Source: Tistrella mobilis
GTDB taxonomy: Bacteria; Pseudomonadota; Alphaproteobacteria; Tistrellales; Tistrellaceae
Reading direction: 5' to 3'
Assembly (NCBI RefSeq): GCF_041468085.1
Contig: NZ_CP121017.1
Location: forward strand, 620,001-684,000
DNA length: 64,000 nucleotides
Position 1 is the stretch's first letter. Each line of letters starts with the position of its first letter. The notes beneath the pieces were generated by a model that was not told the origin of the DNA, did not search any database, and worked only from the letters and a program-made list of their open reading frames with translations. The position numbers were made by a program, and so were the translations under genes. Positions 30,372-41,282 of this stretch are shown here, piece after piece.

Positions 30372-31048
30372 TGGGTCATAAGGTCAATCCCATCGGGCTC
30401 CGGCTCGGGATCATCCGTACCTGGGACAGCCGCTGGTACGCGGATGACAATTACGGCGACCTGCTTCAGGAAGACCTGCGCCTGCGCAAGTACCTGAAGG
30501 GCCGCCTGAAGAACGCCGGCGTGTCGGGCATCGTGATCGAGCGTGCTGCGCAGAAGGTGCGCATCACGCTGAACAGCGCGCGTCCCGGCGTGATCATCGG
30601 CAAGAAGGGCGCCGACATCGACAAGCTGAAGGCTGATGTCGGCAAGCTGGTCAAGGGCGAGGTTCATCTGAACATCGCCGAGGTCCGCAAGCCCGAACTC
30701 GACGCCACCCTGGTGGCCGAGAACATCGCCCAGCAGCTGGAGCGCCGCGTGGCGTTCCGTCGGGCGATGAAGCGTGCCGTGCAGTCGGCGATGCGCCTGG
30801 GTGCCGAAGGCATCCGCATCACCTGCAGCGGCCGTCTGGGCGGCGCCGAAATCGCCCGTACGGAATGGTACCGTGAAGGTCGCGTGCCGCTGCATACGCT
30901 GCGCGCCGACATCGACTATGGCCAGGCGACCGCCTTTACCACCTATGGCACCTGCGGTGTCAAGGTCTGGGTGTTCAAGGGCGAAGTGCTGAGCCGCGAT
31001 CCGCTGGCAGCGGAAGCCGAGCGTCGTGAGACGCGGGCTTCGCGCTGA
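30371..31048 (+). CDS. rpsC: 30S ribosomal protein S3
   Basis: mRNA entry-site protein with a KH domain; 225 residues. It begins [20 protein letters not shown], with the KH motif [15 protein letters not shown] (about 76-90) and the C-terminal [31 protein letters not shown]. It starts within the rplV stop (TAATG) and is 38 bp ahead of rplP. Confidence 0.98.
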   Translation: MGHKVNPIGLRLGIIRTWDSRWYADDNYGDLLQEDLRLRKYLKGRLKNAGVSGIVIERAAQKVRITLNSARPGVIIGKKGADIDKLKADVGKLVKGEVHLNIAEVRKPELDATLVAENIAQQLERRVAFRRAMKRAVQSAMRLGAEGIRITCSGRLGGAEIARTEWYREGRVPLHTLRADIDYGQATAFTTYGTCGVKVWVFKGEVLSRDPLAAEAERRETRASR

Positions 31049-31086
31049 TCCGGCGGCGATCAGCTTAGTGAGAAAGGCTGGAACTT

Positions 31087-31506
31087 ATGCTGAGTCCGAA
31101 GCGGACGAAATATCGCAAGGCGCATAAGGGCCGCATCCACGGTGATGCCAAGGGTGGTACGGCGCTGAATTTCGGCGCCTACGGCCTGAAGGCGATGGAA
31201 CCCGGCCGGTTGACGGCGCGGCAGATCGAGGCGACCCGTCGCGCGATCACCCGCCACATCCGCCGTGTCGGCCGCGTGTGGGTGCGTATCTTCCCGGACG
31301 TGCCGGTTTCGAAGAAGCCGGCCGAAGTGCGCATGGGTAAGGGCAAGGGCTCTCCGGAATTCTGGATGGCCCGCGTGAAGCCCGGTCGCGTGATGTTCGA
31401 ACTGGATGGTGTCCCCGCCGATGTGGCCCGCGAGGCCTTCGAGCGTGGCGCCGCCAAGCTGCCGATCCGCACCCGCGTGATCCAGCGCATCGGTGTGGAG
31501 GGCTGA
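31087..31506 (+). CDS. rplP: 50S ribosomal protein L16
   Basis: Organises the A-site tRNA pocket of the 50S subunit; 139 residues, starting [47 protein letters not shown] (about 60-90) holds the conserved Arg and the Gly/Lys-rich segment. rpmC follows after 4 bp. Confidence 0.97.
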   Translation: MLSPKRTKYRKAHKGRIHGDAKGGTALNFGAYGLKAMEPGRLTARQIEATRRAITRHIRRVGRVWVRIFPDVPVSKKPAEVRMGKGKGSPEFWMARVKPGRVMFELDGVPADVAREAFERGAAKLPIRTRVIQRIGVEG

Positions 31507-31510
31507 AGCC

Positions 31511-31714
31511 ATGAAGGCTGAAGAACTGCGCGCGAAGTCGGCGACCGAGCTGAACACCATGCTGCTCCAGCTGAAGAAGGAGCAGTTCAACCTGCGCTTC
31601 CAGCAGGCCGGCGGCCAGCTCGAAAACACCGCGCGTGTGCGCGAGGTGCGGCGCGACATCGCCCGGATCAAGACCGTGATCGGCCAGTCGGCCGGCGCCG
31701 CGGCGAAGGAGTGA
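31511..31714 (+). CDS. rpmC: 50S ribosomal protein L29
   Basis: Small two-helix protein near the tunnel exit, contacting L23; 67 residues. I chose ATG 31511 ([14 protein letters not shown]); an upstream in-frame ATG at 31493 lies inside rplP. The signature [33 protein letters not shown] is complete. It is 4 bp from both neighbours. Confidence 0.96.
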   Translation: MKAEELRAKSATELNTMLLQLKKEQFNLRFQQAGGQLENTARVREVRRDIARIKTVIGQSAGAAAKE

Positions 31715-31718
31715 TCAG

Positions 31719-31955
31719 ATGCCCAAGCGTATCCTTCAGGGCGTCGTGGTGAGCGACAAGGGCGACAAGACGATCATCGTCAAGGTCGAACGTCGCTTCC
31801 AGCACCCGATCTACAAGAAGTTCATTCGCCGCAGCAAGAAGTATGCCGCGCATGATGAGGACAACCGGTTCAAGGCCGGCGACATCGTCCGCATCATTGA
31901 ATCGGCTCCGATCTCCAAGCGCAAGCGCTGGACGGTCGTCGCTGACGGCGAATGA
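31719..31955 (+). CDS. rpsQ: 30S ribosomal protein S17
   Basis: Primary 16S rRNA-binding OB-fold protein; 78 residues, starting [19 protein letters not shown]. The signature [18 protein letters not shown] is near 55-72. It lies 4 bp after rpmC and is the last gene before the usual S10/spc operon boundary. A 32-bp gap precedes rplN, with no promoter I can recognise. Confidence 0.97.
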   Translation: MPKRILQGVVVSDKGDKTIIVKVERRFQHPIYKKFIRRSKKYAAHDEDNRFKAGDIVRIIESAPISKRKRWTVVADGE

Positions 31956-31987
31956 AGCCCGGCCCCTGCTGATTAAGGAACGGTCCC

Positions 31988-32356
31988 GTGATCCAGACCG
32001 AAACCAATCTGGAAGTGGCGGACAACAGCGGCGCCCGGCGTGTGATGTGCATCCGCGTTCTCGGCGGTTCGCGTCGCCGCGTCGCGCGTGTCGGCGACGT
32101 GATCGTCGTCTCCGTGAAGGAGGCGATTCCGCGTGGTAAGGTGAAGAAGGGCGACGTCCACCGTGCGGTGGTCGTTCGTACCGCCAAGGAGCTGCGTCGT
32201 CCGGACGGCACTGCCATCCGTTTCGACCGCAATGCCGCCGTGCTGATCAACAAGCATGGCGAGCCGATCGGTACCCGTATCTTCGGGCCGGTCACCCGCG
32301 AGCTCCGCGGCAAGAAGTTCATGAAGATCATCTCTCTGGCCCCCGAGGTCCTCTGA
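31988..32356 (+). CDS. rplN: 50S ribosomal protein L14
   Basis: Intersubunit bridge protein and docking site for the RsfS silencing factor; 122 residues, GTG start (31988) with AAGGAA upstream. It begins [22 protein letters not shown], and [16 protein letters not shown] is present. The stop shares one base with the rplX ATG. First gene of the spc group. Confidence 0.97.
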   Translation: MIQTETNLEVADNSGARRVMCIRVLGGSRRRVARVGDVIVVSVKEAIPRGKVKKGDVHRAVVVRTAKELRRPDGTAIRFDRNAAVLINKHGEPIGTRIFGPVTRELRGKKFMKIISLAPEVL

Positions 32357-32673
32357 TGGCAGCCAAGATCAAGAAAGGCGACAACGTCGTCGTTTTGACC
32401 GGGCGTGACAAGGGCAAGGCCGGGACGGTTGCGCAGGTTCTCCCCAAGGAGAACCGCGTCGTCGTTCAGGGCGTAAACCTCGTCAAGCGGCACACCGCTC
32501 CCAAGCCGGGCAATCCCGGCGGTATCGTGGAGAAGGAAGCGTCGCTGCACCTGTCGAACGTCGCGATCGCCGACCCCAAGGACGGCAAGCCGACCCGCGT
32601 CGGTTTTACCACGCTCGAAGATGGCCGTAAGGTGCGCGTCGCCAAGCGGTCCGGCGAGCAGATCGATCGTTGA
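32356..32673 (+). CDS. rplX: 50S ribosomal protein L24
   Basis: KOW-domain assembly initiator near the tunnel exit; 105 residues. [20 protein letters not shown] (3-22) is the KOW motif, and [31 protein letters not shown] follows. It is coupled to rplN by a one-base overlap and lies 17 bp before rplE. Confidence 0.97.
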   Translation: MAAKIKKGDNVVVLTGRDKGKAGTVAQVLPKENRVVVQGVNLVKRHTAPKPGNPGGIVEKEASLHLSNVAIADPKDGKPTRVGFTTLEDGRKVRVAKRSGEQIDR

Positions 32674-32690
32674 CGGCGGAGCAGCCCAAA

Positions 32691-33230
32691 ATGGCACGCT
32701 TGTACGAGTACTACGTTAACGAGGTTCGCCCGCAGCTGCGCGAGCAGTTCAGCTATGCGAACGTCATGGAGATCCCCCGTCTCGAAAAGATCGTCCTGAA
32801 TGTGGGCGTCGGCGAGGCGGTCGGTGATCAGAAGAAGATCAACGGCGTCGTGACCGATCTGGCCAAGATCACCGGCCAGAAGCCCGTCGTGACCCGCGCC
32901 TCGAAGTCGATCGCCGGCTTCAAGCTGCGCGAGGGCATGGCGATCGGCGTCAAGGTGACGCTGCGCCGCGACCGGATGTACGAGTTCCTGGATCGTCTCG
33001 TCACCATCGCTCTGCCGCGTGTCCGCGACTTCCGCGGGCTGAACGGCAAGTCGTTCGACGGGCGTGGCAACTATGCCATGGGCCTCAAAGAGCAGATCGT
33101 CTTCCCCGAGATCGAGTACGACAAGGTCGATACCGTCCGGGGCATGGACATCGTCTTCGCGACGACGGCCAAGACGGATGCCGAGGCGAAGGCGCTTCTT
33201 GCCGCCTTCAAGATGCCCTTCGTGAACTGA
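32691..33230 (+). CDS. rplE: 50S ribosomal protein L5
   Basis: Binds 5S rRNA and forms bridge B1b with S13; 179 residues from ATG 32691 ([12 protein letters not shown]) with GGAG 9 bp upstream. An in-frame TTG at 32670 would overlap rplX and add seven residues. [16 protein letters not shown] and [20 protein letters not shown] are family signatures. Confidence 0.96.
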   Translation: MARLYEYYVNEVRPQLREQFSYANVMEIPRLEKIVLNVGVGEAVGDQKKINGVVTDLAKITGQKPVVTRASKSIAGFKLREGMAIGVKVTLRRDRMYEFLDRLVTIALPRVRDFRGLNGKSFDGRGNYAMGLKEQIVFPEIEYDKVDTVRGMDIVFATTAKTDAEAKALLAAFKMPFVN

Positions 33231-33251
33231 GCAACGGCAAGCGAGGCGATT

Positions 33252-33557
33252 ATGGCCAAGACCAGTGCCGTCCAGAAGAACAAGCACCGCGAGCAGCTGG
33301 TGGCGCGTTTTGCGAACAAGCGCGCTGCCCTGAAGGCGGTGGTTGACGATCGTGAGCTGTCGCCCGAGGAGCGTTTCGCGGCGACCCTGAAGCTCGCCGC
33401 CCTCCCGCGCAACGGCTCGAAGACCCGCATCCGGAACCGGTGCGAGCTGACCGGCCGCCCCCGTGCGGTGTACCGCAAGCTGAAGCTGTGCCGTGTGGCG
33501 CTCCGCGACCTGGCGTCGCAGGGGCAGATCCCCGGCATGACGAAGTCGAGCTGGTAA
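33252..33557 (+). CDS. rpsN: 30S ribosomal protein S14 (zinc-free form)
   Basis: 30S head protein; 101 residues. The C-terminal part [31 protein letters not shown] lacks the paired CXXC motifs, so this is the long zinc-independent (C-minus) form usual in proteobacteria. It lies 21 bp after rplE. Confidence 0.97.
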   Translation: MAKTSAVQKNKHREQLVARFANKRAALKAVVDDRELSPEERFAATLKLAALPRNGSKTRIRNRCELTGRPRAVYRKLKLCRVALRDLASQGQIPGMTKSSW

Positions 33558-33573
33558 GAGAGGAGGACCGGAT

Positions 33574-33972
33574 ATGTCCATGACCGATCCCCTCGGCGAT
33601 ATGATCACCCGTATCCGCAACGCTCAGCTGGCGCGCAAGTCGACGACTCTGTGCCCCGCCTCGAAGCTGCGCGGTTGGGTGCTCGACGTGCTGACCCGCG
33701 AGGGCTACATCCGTGGCTACGAGCGCAGCGAGTCGTCTGAAGGCAAGCCGGTGTTCGAGATCGCGCTGAAGTATGTGGACGGCGAGCCCGCCATCCGCGA
33801 AATCGGCCGCGTTTCCCGCCCCGGTCGCCGCGTCTATTCGTCGATCAAGGCGCTGCCGAAGCACTATAACGGCCTCGGCATCCAGATCCTCTCGACCCCC
33901 CGTGGCGTCATGTCCGACGCGGAGGCCCGCACCGCCAATGTCGGCGGTGAGGTTCTCTGCAAGGTGTTCTGA
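33574..33972 (+). CDS. rpsH: 30S ribosomal protein S8
   Basis: Primary 16S rRNA-binding protein and, in E. coli, translational repressor of the spc operon; 132 residues. It starts [20 protein letters not shown]; a second in-frame ATG lies six bases on. The C-terminal [18 protein letters not shown] matches the family. GAGAGGAGG precedes the start. Confidence 0.97.
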   Translation: MSMTDPLGDMITRIRNAQLARKSTTLCPASKLRGWVLDVLTREGYIRGYERSESSEGKPVFEIALKYVDGEPAIREIGRVSRPGRRVYSSIKALPKHYNGLGIQILSTPRGVMSDAEARTANVGGEVLCKVF

Positions 33973-33983
33973 GGAGACGTCCC

Positions 33984-34517
33984 ATGTCGCGTATCGGTAA
34001 GAATCCGGTTGCGGTGCCCCAGGGCGTCGAGGTGGCCGTCGACGGCAACACGGTCCGCGTGAAGGGCAAGCTCGGCGCGCTCGAGCGGACCCTGCCGTCG
34101 GACGTGAACGTCGCGCTCGAAGACGGCAAGGTCGTCGTCGCGCCGGCCAACGACGAACGCCGCGGCCGCGCCATGTGGGGCCTGTCCCGCACGCTCGTCG
34201 CCAATATGGTGAAGGGTGTGTCGGAAGGCTTCACCGTGAAGCTCGACATCAACGGCGTCGGTTACCGCGCCGCTGTTGACGGCAAGCTGCTGACCCTGCA
34301 GCTCGGCTACAGCCACGACATCAAGTACGCCGTTCCGGCGGACATCGAGATTAAGGCTGAGAAGCCGACCGCGCTTGCCATCTCTGGCATCGACAAGCAG
34401 CGCGTCGGTCAGATTGCCGCCGAGATCCGGTCCTTCCGGTCGCCTGAACCCTATAAGGGCAAGGGCGTCAAGTACGAGGGCGAGGTCATCGTCCGCAAGG
34501 AAGGCAAGAAGAAGTAA
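33984..34517 (+). CDS. rplF: 50S ribosomal protein L6
   Basis: Two-domain protein near the sarcin-ricin loop and GTPase centre; 177 residues, starting [19 protein letters not shown]. The C-terminal signature [24 protein letters not shown] is complete. It lies 11 bp after rpsH and 14 bp before rplR. Confidence 0.98.
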   Translation: MSRIGKNPVAVPQGVEVAVDGNTVRVKGKLGALERTLPSDVNVALEDGKVVVAPANDERRGRAMWGLSRTLVANMVKGVSEGFTVKLDINGVGYRAAVDGKLLTLQLGYSHDIKYAVPADIEIKAEKPTALAISGIDKQRVGQIAAEIRSFRSPEPYKGKGVKYEGEVIVRKEGKKK

Positions 34518-34531
34518 GGAGCCGCAGGGGC

Positions 34532-34891
34532 ATGAACGCGAATTCGCTCTTCGAGCGGCGCAAGCGGCGTGTGCGTACGCAGCTGCGCAAGAAGTCGCAC
34601 GGCCGTCCGCGGCTGAGCGTCTACCGCTCCAATCTGAACATCTACGCCCAGATCATCGACGATGTGCAGGGCGTGACCCTGGCTTCGGCCTCCACCCTCG
34701 ACGGCGAGCTCAAGGGCCAGCTGAAGAATGGTGCAGGCATCGAAGCCGCCAAGGCGGTCGGCAAGCTGATCGCCTCGCGCGCTGCGGCAAGCGGCGTGAC
34801 CGAGGTGGTGTTCGATCGCGGTGGCTACATCTATCATGGCCGCGTGAAGGCGCTGGCCGACGCCGCCCGCGAGGGCGGGCTGTCGTTCTGA
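34532..34891 (+). CDS. rplR: 50S ribosomal protein L18
   Basis: 5S rRNA-binding protein of the central protuberance; 119 residues. The basic N-terminus [25 protein letters not shown] and the C-terminal [29 protein letters not shown] are typical. The gene uses GGAG and an ATG, and is followed by rpsE after 13 bp. Confidence 0.97.
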   Translation: MNANSLFERRKRRVRTQLRKKSHGRPRLSVYRSNLNIYAQIIDDVQGVTLASASTLDGELKGQLKNGAGIEAAKAVGKLIASRAAASGVTEVVFDRGGYIYHGRVKALADAAREGGLSF

Positions 34892-34904
34892 GGGGGCCGA
34901 ACGC

Positions 34905-35468
34905 ATGGCACGCACGGAAAACGAGCGCAAGCCTCGCGAGGAAGATGGCGAGTTCATCGACAAGCTCGTCACCATCAATCGCGTCGCGAAGGTGGTGAAG
35001 GGCGGTCGCCGGTTCGGCTTTGCCGCGCTGGTGGTTGTCGGTGACGGTCGTGGCCGGGTCGGTTTCGGCCAGGGCAAGGCCCGCGAGGTCCCCGAGGCAA
35101 TCCGCAAGGCCACCGAGAAGGCGAAGCGCGGCATGATCCGCGTTCCGCTTCGCGAGGGCCGCACGCTCCACCACGACATCGACGGGCATTTCGGTGCCGG
35201 CCGGATCCTGATGCGCGCTGCCCCTCCGGGCACCGGCATCATCGCCGGCGGCCCGATGCGCGCGGTGCTGGAGAGCCTGGGTGTCGCGGACGTCGTGGCG
35301 AAGAGCCACGGCACCTCGAACCCCTACAATCTCATCAAGGCGACGTTCGACGGCCTGAAGGCCGTTCAGTCGCCGCGTGAGGTTGCCCGCCGCCGCGGCC
35401 GCAAGGTCAGCGACATCATCGGGCGCCGCGACGGCCAGGCCGCCGCTGCTGCCGCGGGCAAGGAGTGA
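34905..35468 (+). CDS. rpsE: 30S ribosomal protein S5
   Basis: Decoding-fidelity protein at the mRNA entry; 187 residues. The dsRNA-binding-like N-terminal domain includes [24 protein letters not shown], the region of spectinomycin-resistance loops. The Ala-rich C-terminal tail is longer than in E. coli. The TGA overlaps an alternative GTG of rpmD, but the better rpmD start is 5 bp beyond. Confidence 0.97.
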   Translation: MARTENERKPREEDGEFIDKLVTINRVAKVVKGGRRFGFAALVVVGDGRGRVGFGQGKAREVPEAIRKATEKAKRGMIRVPLREGRTLHHDIDGHFGAGRILMRAAPPGTGIIAGGPMRAVLESLGVADVVAKSHGTSNPYNLIKATFDGLKAVQSPREVARRRGRKVSDIIGRRDGQAAAAAAGKE

Positions 35469-35473
35469 GATCC

Positions 35474-35668
35474 ATGTCCGAGGCGAAGAAGCAGGTGAAG
35501 GTGACCCAGATCGGCAGCCCGATCGGTCGTCCCGACTACCAGCGCCAGACGCTGATCGGTCTGGGCCTCAACAAGCGGCATCGCAGCCGGGTGCTCGAGG
35601 ATACCCCCTCGGTGCGCGGCATGATCGCCAAGGTGGCCCATCTCGTGGTGGTGGAGGAGGTGGCCTGA
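35474..35668 (+). CDS. rpmD: 50S ribosomal protein L30
   Basis: Small 50S protein; 64 residues from ATG 35474, with AAGGAG 9 bp upstream inside the end of rps[27 protein letters not shown] is the family signature, and [23 protein letters not shown] follows. rplO starts 56 bp downstream. Confidence 0.96.
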   Translation: MSEAKKQVKVTQIGSPIGRPDYQRQTLIGLGLNKRHRSRVLEDTPSVRGMIAKVAHLVVVEEVA

Positions 35669-35724
35669 GGGGATGACCCCGGGCCTCCTTCCCCAGACAC
35701 ACGATTTCAAGGAACAGCCGTGTC

Positions 35725-36207
35725 ATGAAGCTCAACGAGCTCAGGGACAATCCCGGCGCGACCAAGGACCGCAAGCGCATCGGTCGCGGCCCCGGCTCCG
35801 GCACCGGCAAGACTGCCGGCAAGGGCCACAAGGGTGCGAAGGCGCGCAGCGGCGTGGCGATCAAGGGCTTCGAGGGCGGTCAGATGCCGCTGCATCGTCG
35901 CCTTCCGCGTCGTGGTTTCACGAATGCGCCCTTCCGTAACGATTTCGTCCATGTCAATCTGGGTCGCATCCAGAAGGCGATCGATGCCGGCAAGCTCGGC
36001 ACCGAGATCACCGAAGCGGCCCTGATCGAGGCGGGTCTCGTGCGTCGCGTCCGCGACGGCGTGCGTCTCCTCGCCAAGGGTGAGATCACCTCGGCCGTCA
36101 CCATCCACGTCACCGGCGCCTCCGAGGCGGCTGTGGCGGCGGTGGAGAAGGCCGGCGGCAAGGTCGAGCTGCCGGCGGCGCCGGCGGCCGACGAGGCCCA
36201 GGCCTGA
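35725..36207 (+). CDS. rplO: 50S ribosomal protein L15
   Basis: Late 50S assembly protein; 160 residues. The Gly/Lys-rich N-terminus [26 protein letters not shown] is diagnostic, and [17 protein letters not shown] follows. The acidic, Ala-rich C-terminal tail is common in alphaproteobacteria. A 229-bp gap with a hairpin separates it from secY. Confidence 0.97.
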   Translation: MKLNELRDNPGATKDRKRIGRGPGSGTGKTAGKGHKGAKARSGVAIKGFEGGQMPLHRRLPRRGFTNAPFRNDFVHVNLGRIQKAIDAGKLGTEITEAALIEAGLVRRVRDGVRLLAKGEITSAVTIHVTGASEAAVAAVEKAGGKVELPAAPAADEAQA

Positions 36208-36286
36208 TCCAGGCCGGGGCTTGCGTCGAGCAGGCTTGACGGGTGACCGTCCGCCGGTCCTGACCGGGGGATGGTTGCCCGCGCTC

Positions 36287-36323
36287 GCATTCCCGGACCG
36301 CGGCATCCGCGGCCCTGGAATGC
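36287..36323 (+). promoter_or_regulatory. Interrupted hairpin in the rplO-secY gap
   Basis: GCATTCC (36287-36293) pairs with GGAATGC (36317-36323), and inside it CCGCGG (36298-36303) pairs with its second copy (36307-36312) around a 3-nt loop. It lies 114 bp before the secY start. It may uncouple secY expression from the ribosomal genes. Confidence 0.4.
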
Positions 36324-36436
36324 AAGCGGCCCGGACGACGTGACGGACCACTCGACGACCTGTGTGTCCGCGTGCGGGGGACGACCCCGACCGCGACATT
36401 CCTGATCCCCATCTTCAAGCCGGGAGCGCATCCGCG

Positions 36437-37783
36437 ATGGCGTCCTCCGCCGACCAACTTGCGGGCAGCCTGAATTTCGCGGCCTTCGGCAAGGCCACGG
36501 AACTGAAGAAGCGGCTCTGGTTCACCCTGGGCGCGCTGCTGGTCTATCGCCTGGGCACTTACATCCCGGTACCGGGGATCAATCCCGCCGTGCTGGCCGA
36601 GGTGTTCAATCAGAACGCCGGCGGCATTCTCGGCATGTTCAACGTCTTCGCCGGCGGCGCGCTCGGTCGCATGACCATCTTCGCGCTCACCGTGATGCCC
36701 TACATCTCGGCCTCGATCATCGTGCAGCTGCTGACCGCGGTTCTGCCGAGCTTCGCGGCCTTGAAGAAGGAGGGCGAGAGCGGGCGCAAGCTGCTGAACC
36801 AGTACACCCGCTACGGCACGGTGGCCCTGGCGATCGTGCAGGCCTACGGCATCTCGGTCGGCCTTGAGGGGCTTCAGGCCGGCGGCATGTCCGCCGTGGC
36901 CGACCCCGGCGCCTATTTCCGTGCGGCGACCGTGATCACCCTGGTCGGCGGCACGATGTTCCTGATGTGGCTGGGCGAGCAGATCACCGCCCGTGGCGTC
37001 GGCAACGGCATCTCGCTGATCATCTTCACCGGCATCGTCGCCGAGCTGCCGGGCGCACTGGCCCGGATGCTGGAGCTGGGCCGGACCGGTGCGCTGTCGA
37101 CCGGCTTCATCCTGATGCTGCTGATCATGGCCATCGCCGTGATCACCTTCATCGTGTTCATGGAGCGGGCCCAGCGGCGGATCGTGGTGCAGTACCCGAA
37201 GCGCCAGGTCGGCAACCGGATCTATGGCGGCGAGAGCTCGCATCTGCCGCTGAAGCTCAACACCGCCGGCGTGATTCCGCCGATCTTCGCCAGCTCGATC
37301 CTGCTGCTGCCGACCACCATCGCCAGCTTCAACGCCACCGGCGGCGGCCCGGAATGGCTGACCTGGCTCACGGCCAATCTGGCCCATGGCCAGCCGCTCT
37401 ATCTGGCGCTCTATGTCGGCGCGATCCTGTTCTTCTGCTTCTTCTACACCGCCATCGTCTTCAACCCGGAAGAAACGGCCGACAACCTGCGCAAGCATGG
37501 CGGCTTCATTCCGGGCATCCGGCCGGGCAAGAACACCGCAGATTACCTCGATCACGTCCTCACCCGTCTGACCGTGATCGGTGCGGCCTATATCGCAGCG
37601 GTCTGCGCGCTCCCCGAAATTCTGATCAGTGAGTACTCGGTCCCGTTCTATTTCGGCGGCACCAGCCTGCTGATCGTGGTCAACGTCACCATCGACACCG
37701 TGGCCCAGATCCAGTCCCACCTGCTGGCACACCAGTATGAAGGGCTGATCAAGAAGGCCCGACTCAAAGGACGGCGGTCGTGA
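36437..37783 (+). CDS. secY: Preprotein translocase subunit SecY
   Basis: Channel subunit of the SecYEG translocon; 448 residues from ATG 36437 with GGGAG upstream, ten transmembrane segments expected. [32 protein letters not shown] covers the first segment, and [15 protein letters not shown]-type residues, and [18 protein letters not shown] (cytoplasmic loop) are visible. An upstream frame to 36362 would add 25 charged residues with no support. The last four bases overlap adk. Confidence 0.97.
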   Translation: MASSADQLAGSLNFAAFGKATELKKRLWFTLGALLVYRLGTYIPVPGINPAVLAEVFNQNAGGILGMFNVFAGGALGRMTIFALTVMPYISASIIVQLLTAVLPSFAALKKEGESGRKLLNQYTRYGTVALAIVQAYGISVGLEGLQAGGMSAVADPGAYFRAATVITLVGGTMFLMWLGEQITARGVGNGISLIIFTGIVAELPGALARMLELGRTGALSTGFILMLLIMAIAVITFIVFMERAQRRIVVQYPKRQVGNRIYGGESSHLPLKLNTAGVIPPIFASSILLLPTTIASFNATGGGPEWLTWLTANLAHGQPLYLALYVGAILFFCFFYTAIVFNPEETADNLRKHGGFIPGIRPGKNTADYLDHVLTRLTVIGAAYIAAVCALPEILISEYSVPFYFGGTSLLIVVNVTIDTVAQIQSHLLAHQYEGLIKKARLKGRRS

Positions 37784-38433
37784 TCCTGATCCTCCTCGGA
37801 CCTCCCGGTGCCGGCAAGGGCACCCAGTCGCAGCGTCTGGTCGACGCCTACGGCATCGTGCAGCTGTCCACCGGCGACATGCTCCGCGCCGAAGTGAAGT
37901 CGGGCAGTGCGCTCGGCAACCGCGTCAAGGCGATCATGGATGCCGGCCAGCTGGTGCCGGACCAGGCGATCATCGACATGATCGCCGGCCGTATCGGCCA
38001 GGACGATTGCCGCAACGGCTTCATCCTCGACGGCTTCCCGCGCACCGTGGCCCAGGCCGAGGCGCTGGACGGGATGCTCGCCTCTCAGGGGCTGAAGCTC
38101 GACCATGTGATCGAGATGAAGGTCGATGACGGTGCGCTGGTCGAGCGCATCACCGGCCGTTTCGCCTGCGCAAAATGCGGCGCCGGCTATCATGACAGTT
38201 TCCAGAAGCCCAAGGTCGAGGGCGTCTGCGACGTGTGCGGGTCGACTGAGTTCACCCGCCGTAAGGACGACAATGCCGAGACGGTGAAGAGCCGGCTCGA
38301 GGCGTATCACGCCCAGACCGCGCCGCTGCTGCCCTATTACGAAGCGAAGGGGCTGCTGCGGACGGTGGACGGCATGGCAGACATCGATGACGTGACCCTG
38401 GCGCTGAAGGCCATTTTGGACGCCGGATCCTGA
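37780..38433 (+). CDS. adk: Adenylate kinase
   Basis: Converts ATP plus AMP to two ADP; 217 residues, GTG start overlapping the secY stop (GTGA). P-loop [10 protein letters not shown] (7-16), AMP-binding [11 protein letters not shown], and [11 protein letters not shown] are visible. The LID carries four cysteines (CAKC...CDVC), so it is the long zinc-binding type. Its place between secY and rpsM is conserved; map, infA and rpmJ, found here in other phyla, are absent. Confidence 0.97.
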   Translation: MILILLGPPGAGKGTQSQRLVDAYGIVQLSTGDMLRAEVKSGSALGNRVKAIMDAGQLVPDQAIIDMIAGRIGQDDCRNGFILDGFPRTVAQAEALDGMLASQGLKLDHVIEMKVDDGALVERITGRFACAKCGAGYHDSFQKPKVEGVCDVCGSTEFTRRKDDNAETVKSRLEAYHAQTAPLLPYYEAKGLLRTVDGMADIDDVTLALKAILDAGS

Positions 38434-38443
38434 CATCAGAGTG

Positions 38444-38471
38444 TTGACTTGAGCGACGGTCATCCTATAAT
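38444..38471 (+). promoter_or_regulatory. Sigma-70 promoter for rpsM-rpsK-rpoA-rplQ
   Basis: TTGACT at 38444-38449, 16 bp, then a perfect TATAAT at 38466-38471, starting 11 bp after the adk stop. It gives a leader of about 60 nt before rpsM and a separate transcription start for the alpha operon. Confidence 0.8.
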
Positions 38472-38537
38472 CGCGCCCCTCCGCGCCGAGTGGGCGCGTG
38501 CGGGCGCAGACCGTCGGTCGACGAAGGAGAATCAAGC

Positions 38538-38906
38538 GTGGCGCGTATTGCAGGTGTGAATATCCCGACCGCGAAGCGGGTCGAGATCGCGCTGACCTAC
38601 ATTCACGGCATCGGCCGGGCGAAGTCGCAGGAGATCTGCGGCAAGGTCGGAATCCCCGCCGAGCGGCGTGTGAACGAGCTGTCGGATGCCGAAGTCATCC
38701 GCATCCGTGAAGTGATCGACAGCGACTATACGGTCGAGGGTGACCTCCGCCGCGAAGTCGCGATGAACATCAAGCGCCTGATGGACCTCGGCTGCTATCG
38801 CGGCCTGCGCCATCGTCGTGGCCTGCCGGTGCGCGGCCAGCGCACCCACACCAATGCGCGGACCCGCAAGGGCCCGGCGAAGCCGATTGCGGGCAAGAAG
38901 AAGTAA
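38538..38906 (+). CDS. rpsM: 30S ribosomal protein S13
   Basis: 30S head protein making bridges to L5; 122 residues from GTG 38538 ([22 protein letters not shown]) with AAGGAG 8 bp upstream. An in-frame ATG-type start at 38490 lies beyond the ribosome site. The signature [26 protein letters not shown] is near the C-terminus. Confidence 0.97.
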   Translation: MARIAGVNIPTAKRVEIALTYIHGIGRAKSQEICGKVGIPAERRVNELSDAEVIRIREVIDSDYTVEGDLRREVAMNIKRLMDLGCYRGLRHRRGLPVRGQRTHTNARTRKGPAKPIAGKKK

Positions 38907-38915
38907 GGACGCACC

Positions 38916-39308
<393 letters not shown>

Positions 39309-39503
39309 CGTCCAGGACCGCACGCGCCCCCGCCGGTCGGACGCGCCAGCCCCGATGAGCGGGGTGCGCACCGGCCGGCGTAAGCCTGTCTGGTTCCGCG
39401 TCACCGGCACGGCGGGTGCCATATGCCCGCCGTATCACCGCAACGCCGGATCCCCGCAACGACCGGCATCCACTTGCGGCGCGAGCAACGAGAGGTCGTT
39501 CAC

Positions 39504-40520
39504 GTGATCCATAAGAATTGGCAGGACCTGATTAAGCCGAACAAGCTCGAGATCGAGCCCGGCGCCAATCCGTCCCGTCAGGCGACCGTGGTTGCCGAGC
39601 CGCTTGAGCGCGGCTTCGGCATGACGCTCGGCAATGCCCTCCGCCGGGTGCTGCTGTCGTCGCTCCAGGGCGCCGCTGTGACCGCCATCAAGATCGACGG
39701 CGTTCTGCATGAGTTCTCGTCCGTCCCCGGCGTGCGCGAGGACGTGACCGACATCGTGCTGAACGTGAAGACCATGGCGCTGACCATGCATGCCGATGGC
39801 CCCAAGCGCATGGCGCTGAAGGCGACCGGCCCCTGCGAGGTGAAGGCGTCGATGATCCAGACCGGGCCCGATATCGGGATCCTGGATCCGGATCTGGTGC
39901 TCTGCACCCTCGACGAGGGCGCGGTGCTGAACATGGAATTCGTCGTCAACACGGGTAAGGGCTACGTCCCGGCCTCGGCCAACCGGCCCGAGGACGCGCC
40001 GATCGGTCTGATCCCCGTCGACGCCCTGTTCAGCCCGATCAAGAAGGTGTCGTACAAGGTCGAGAACAGCCGCGTCGGTTCCTACACCGACTACGACCGT
40101 CTCTCGCTCTATGTCGAGACCAACGGCGCCATCACGCCGGAAGACTCGATCGCGCTGGCCGCGCGCATCCTGCAGGACCAGTTCCAGCTCTTCATCAACT
40201 TCGAAGAGCCGGAAATGCCGACGGAGCGCGAGGAGCAGGACGAACTGCCGTTCAACCCCAACCTCCTCCGCAAGGTCGAGGAGCTGGAGCTGTCGGTGCG
40301 TTCGGCGAATTGCCTGAAGAACGACAACATCGTCTACATCGGCGACCTGGTCCAGAAGACCGAGGCCGAGATGCTCCGGACGCCGAATTTTGGTCGCAAG
40401 TCGCTGAACGAGATCAAGGAGGTTCTGTCCTCCATGGGTCTCAAGCTCGGCATGCAGATCAGCAACTGGCCGCCGGAGAACATCGAAGAGCTGGCGAAGA
40501 AGCTCGAAGAGCCGTACTGA
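39504..40520 (+). CDS. rpoA: DNA-directed RNA polymerase subunit alpha
   Basis: Dimer scaffold for RNA polymerase and contact for activators and UP elements; 338 residues from GTG 39504 ([16 protein letters not shown]) with GAGAGG upstream. A frame open to 39423 adds 27 residues not found in the family. The N-terminal domain has [21 protein letters not shown]. The C-terminal domain has [23 protein letters not shown] and [17 protein letters not shown]. Confidence 0.98.
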   Translation: MIHKNWQDLIKPNKLEIEPGANPSRQATVVAEPLERGFGMTLGNALRRVLLSSLQGAAVTAIKIDGVLHEFSSVPGVREDVTDIVLNVKTMALTMHADGPKRMALKATGPCEVKASMIQTGPDIGILDPDLVLCTLDEGAVLNMEFVVNTGKGYVPASANRPEDAPIGLIPVDALFSPIKKVSYKVENSRVGSYTDYDRLSLYVETNGAITPEDSIALAARILQDQFQLFINFEEPEMPTEREEQDELPFNPNLLRKVEELELSVRSANCLKNDNIVYIGDLVQKTEAEMLRTPNFGRKSLNEIKEVLSSMGLKLGMQISNWPPENIEELAKKLEEPY

Positions 40521-40679
40521 GCCTCTTCGGGCGCCCTCGCGGCACCGGACGACATCCCAGGGGGCGGGTAGTGCCTGCGCACGTCCGCCCCGTCCAGAAC
40601 AGCATCACGGCCCGGAGACCGGGCCCCGCACGGCGGATGGCCCCCGCATGCGGATGATGCCCAGGCAGGAGTACCCCTC

Positions 40680-41099
40680 ATGCGTCATGGCATGAACCAG
40701 CGCAAGCTGAACCGCACCACCGCCCACCGCAAGGCGATGCTCGCGAACATGGCGGTCGCGCTGCTGAAGCACGAGCAGATCAAGACCACGCTGCCGAAGG
40801 CGAAGGAACTGCGCCCGGTGGTGGAGCGTCTGATCACCCTCGGCAAGCGCGGCGACCTTCACGCCCGCCGTCAGGCCGCGTCGCGCCTGCCCGACGGCGT
40901 GATCGTGCAGAAGCTGTTCGGCGAGCTGGCCGAGCGCTACCAGGCCCGCGCCGGCGGTTACACCCGGGTGCTGAAGGCCGGCTTCCGCTATGGCGATGCG
41001 GCCCCGATGGCGATCATCGAGCTGGTCGACCGCAACCTCGCCGCCAAGGGTCAGGATTCGGGCCCGAAGCAGGTTGCCGAGGACGACGCCGAGGATTGA
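40680..41099 (+). CDS. rplQ: 50S ribosomal protein L17
   Basis: Tunnel-exit protein; 139 residues, starting [24 protein letters not shown], with the C-terminal [17 protein letters not shown]. It lies 159 bp after rpoA with AGGAG at its ribosome site. It is the last gene of the ribosomal supercluster and is followed by a hairpin. Confidence 0.97.
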   Translation: MRHGMNQRKLNRTTAHRKAMLANMAVALLKHEQIKTTLPKAKELRPVVERLITLGKRGDLHARRQAASRLPDGVIVQKLFGELAERYQARAGGYTRVLKAGFRYGDAAPMAIIELVDRNLAAKGQDSGPKQVAEDDAED

Positions 41100-41141
41100 T
41101 CCGGGCGGCGGTGCCGGCATCGGCATCGCGATGGGACCTTG

Positions 41142-41179
41142 AGAACGGGCGGTGCGCCGAAAGGTGCATCGCCCGTTCT
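41142..41179 (+). terminator. Hairpin after rplQ
   Basis: A 14-bp stem (41142-41155 with 41166-41179, one wobble) and a 10-nt loop, 42 bp after the rplQ stop and followed by GCGTTTGG. Weak T content, so a moderate candidate for the end of the alpha operon. Confidence 0.55.
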
Positions 41180-41282
41180 GCGTTTGGAGCATGTTACGTC
41201 GGGCAGGTGGACGGCTCTGGTCACTTGTGGTCCGGGCCGCGGGCACTATGCTGTCGGACCTGGACGAGACAACCGGGCGGGA

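Noticed and set aside
38434-38537. Expected rpmJ, map or infA between adk and rpsM
   Set aside because: The 104-bp gap has only a promoter and leader; absence of these genes here is normal for alphaproteobacteria, so it is not a deletion worth reporting.
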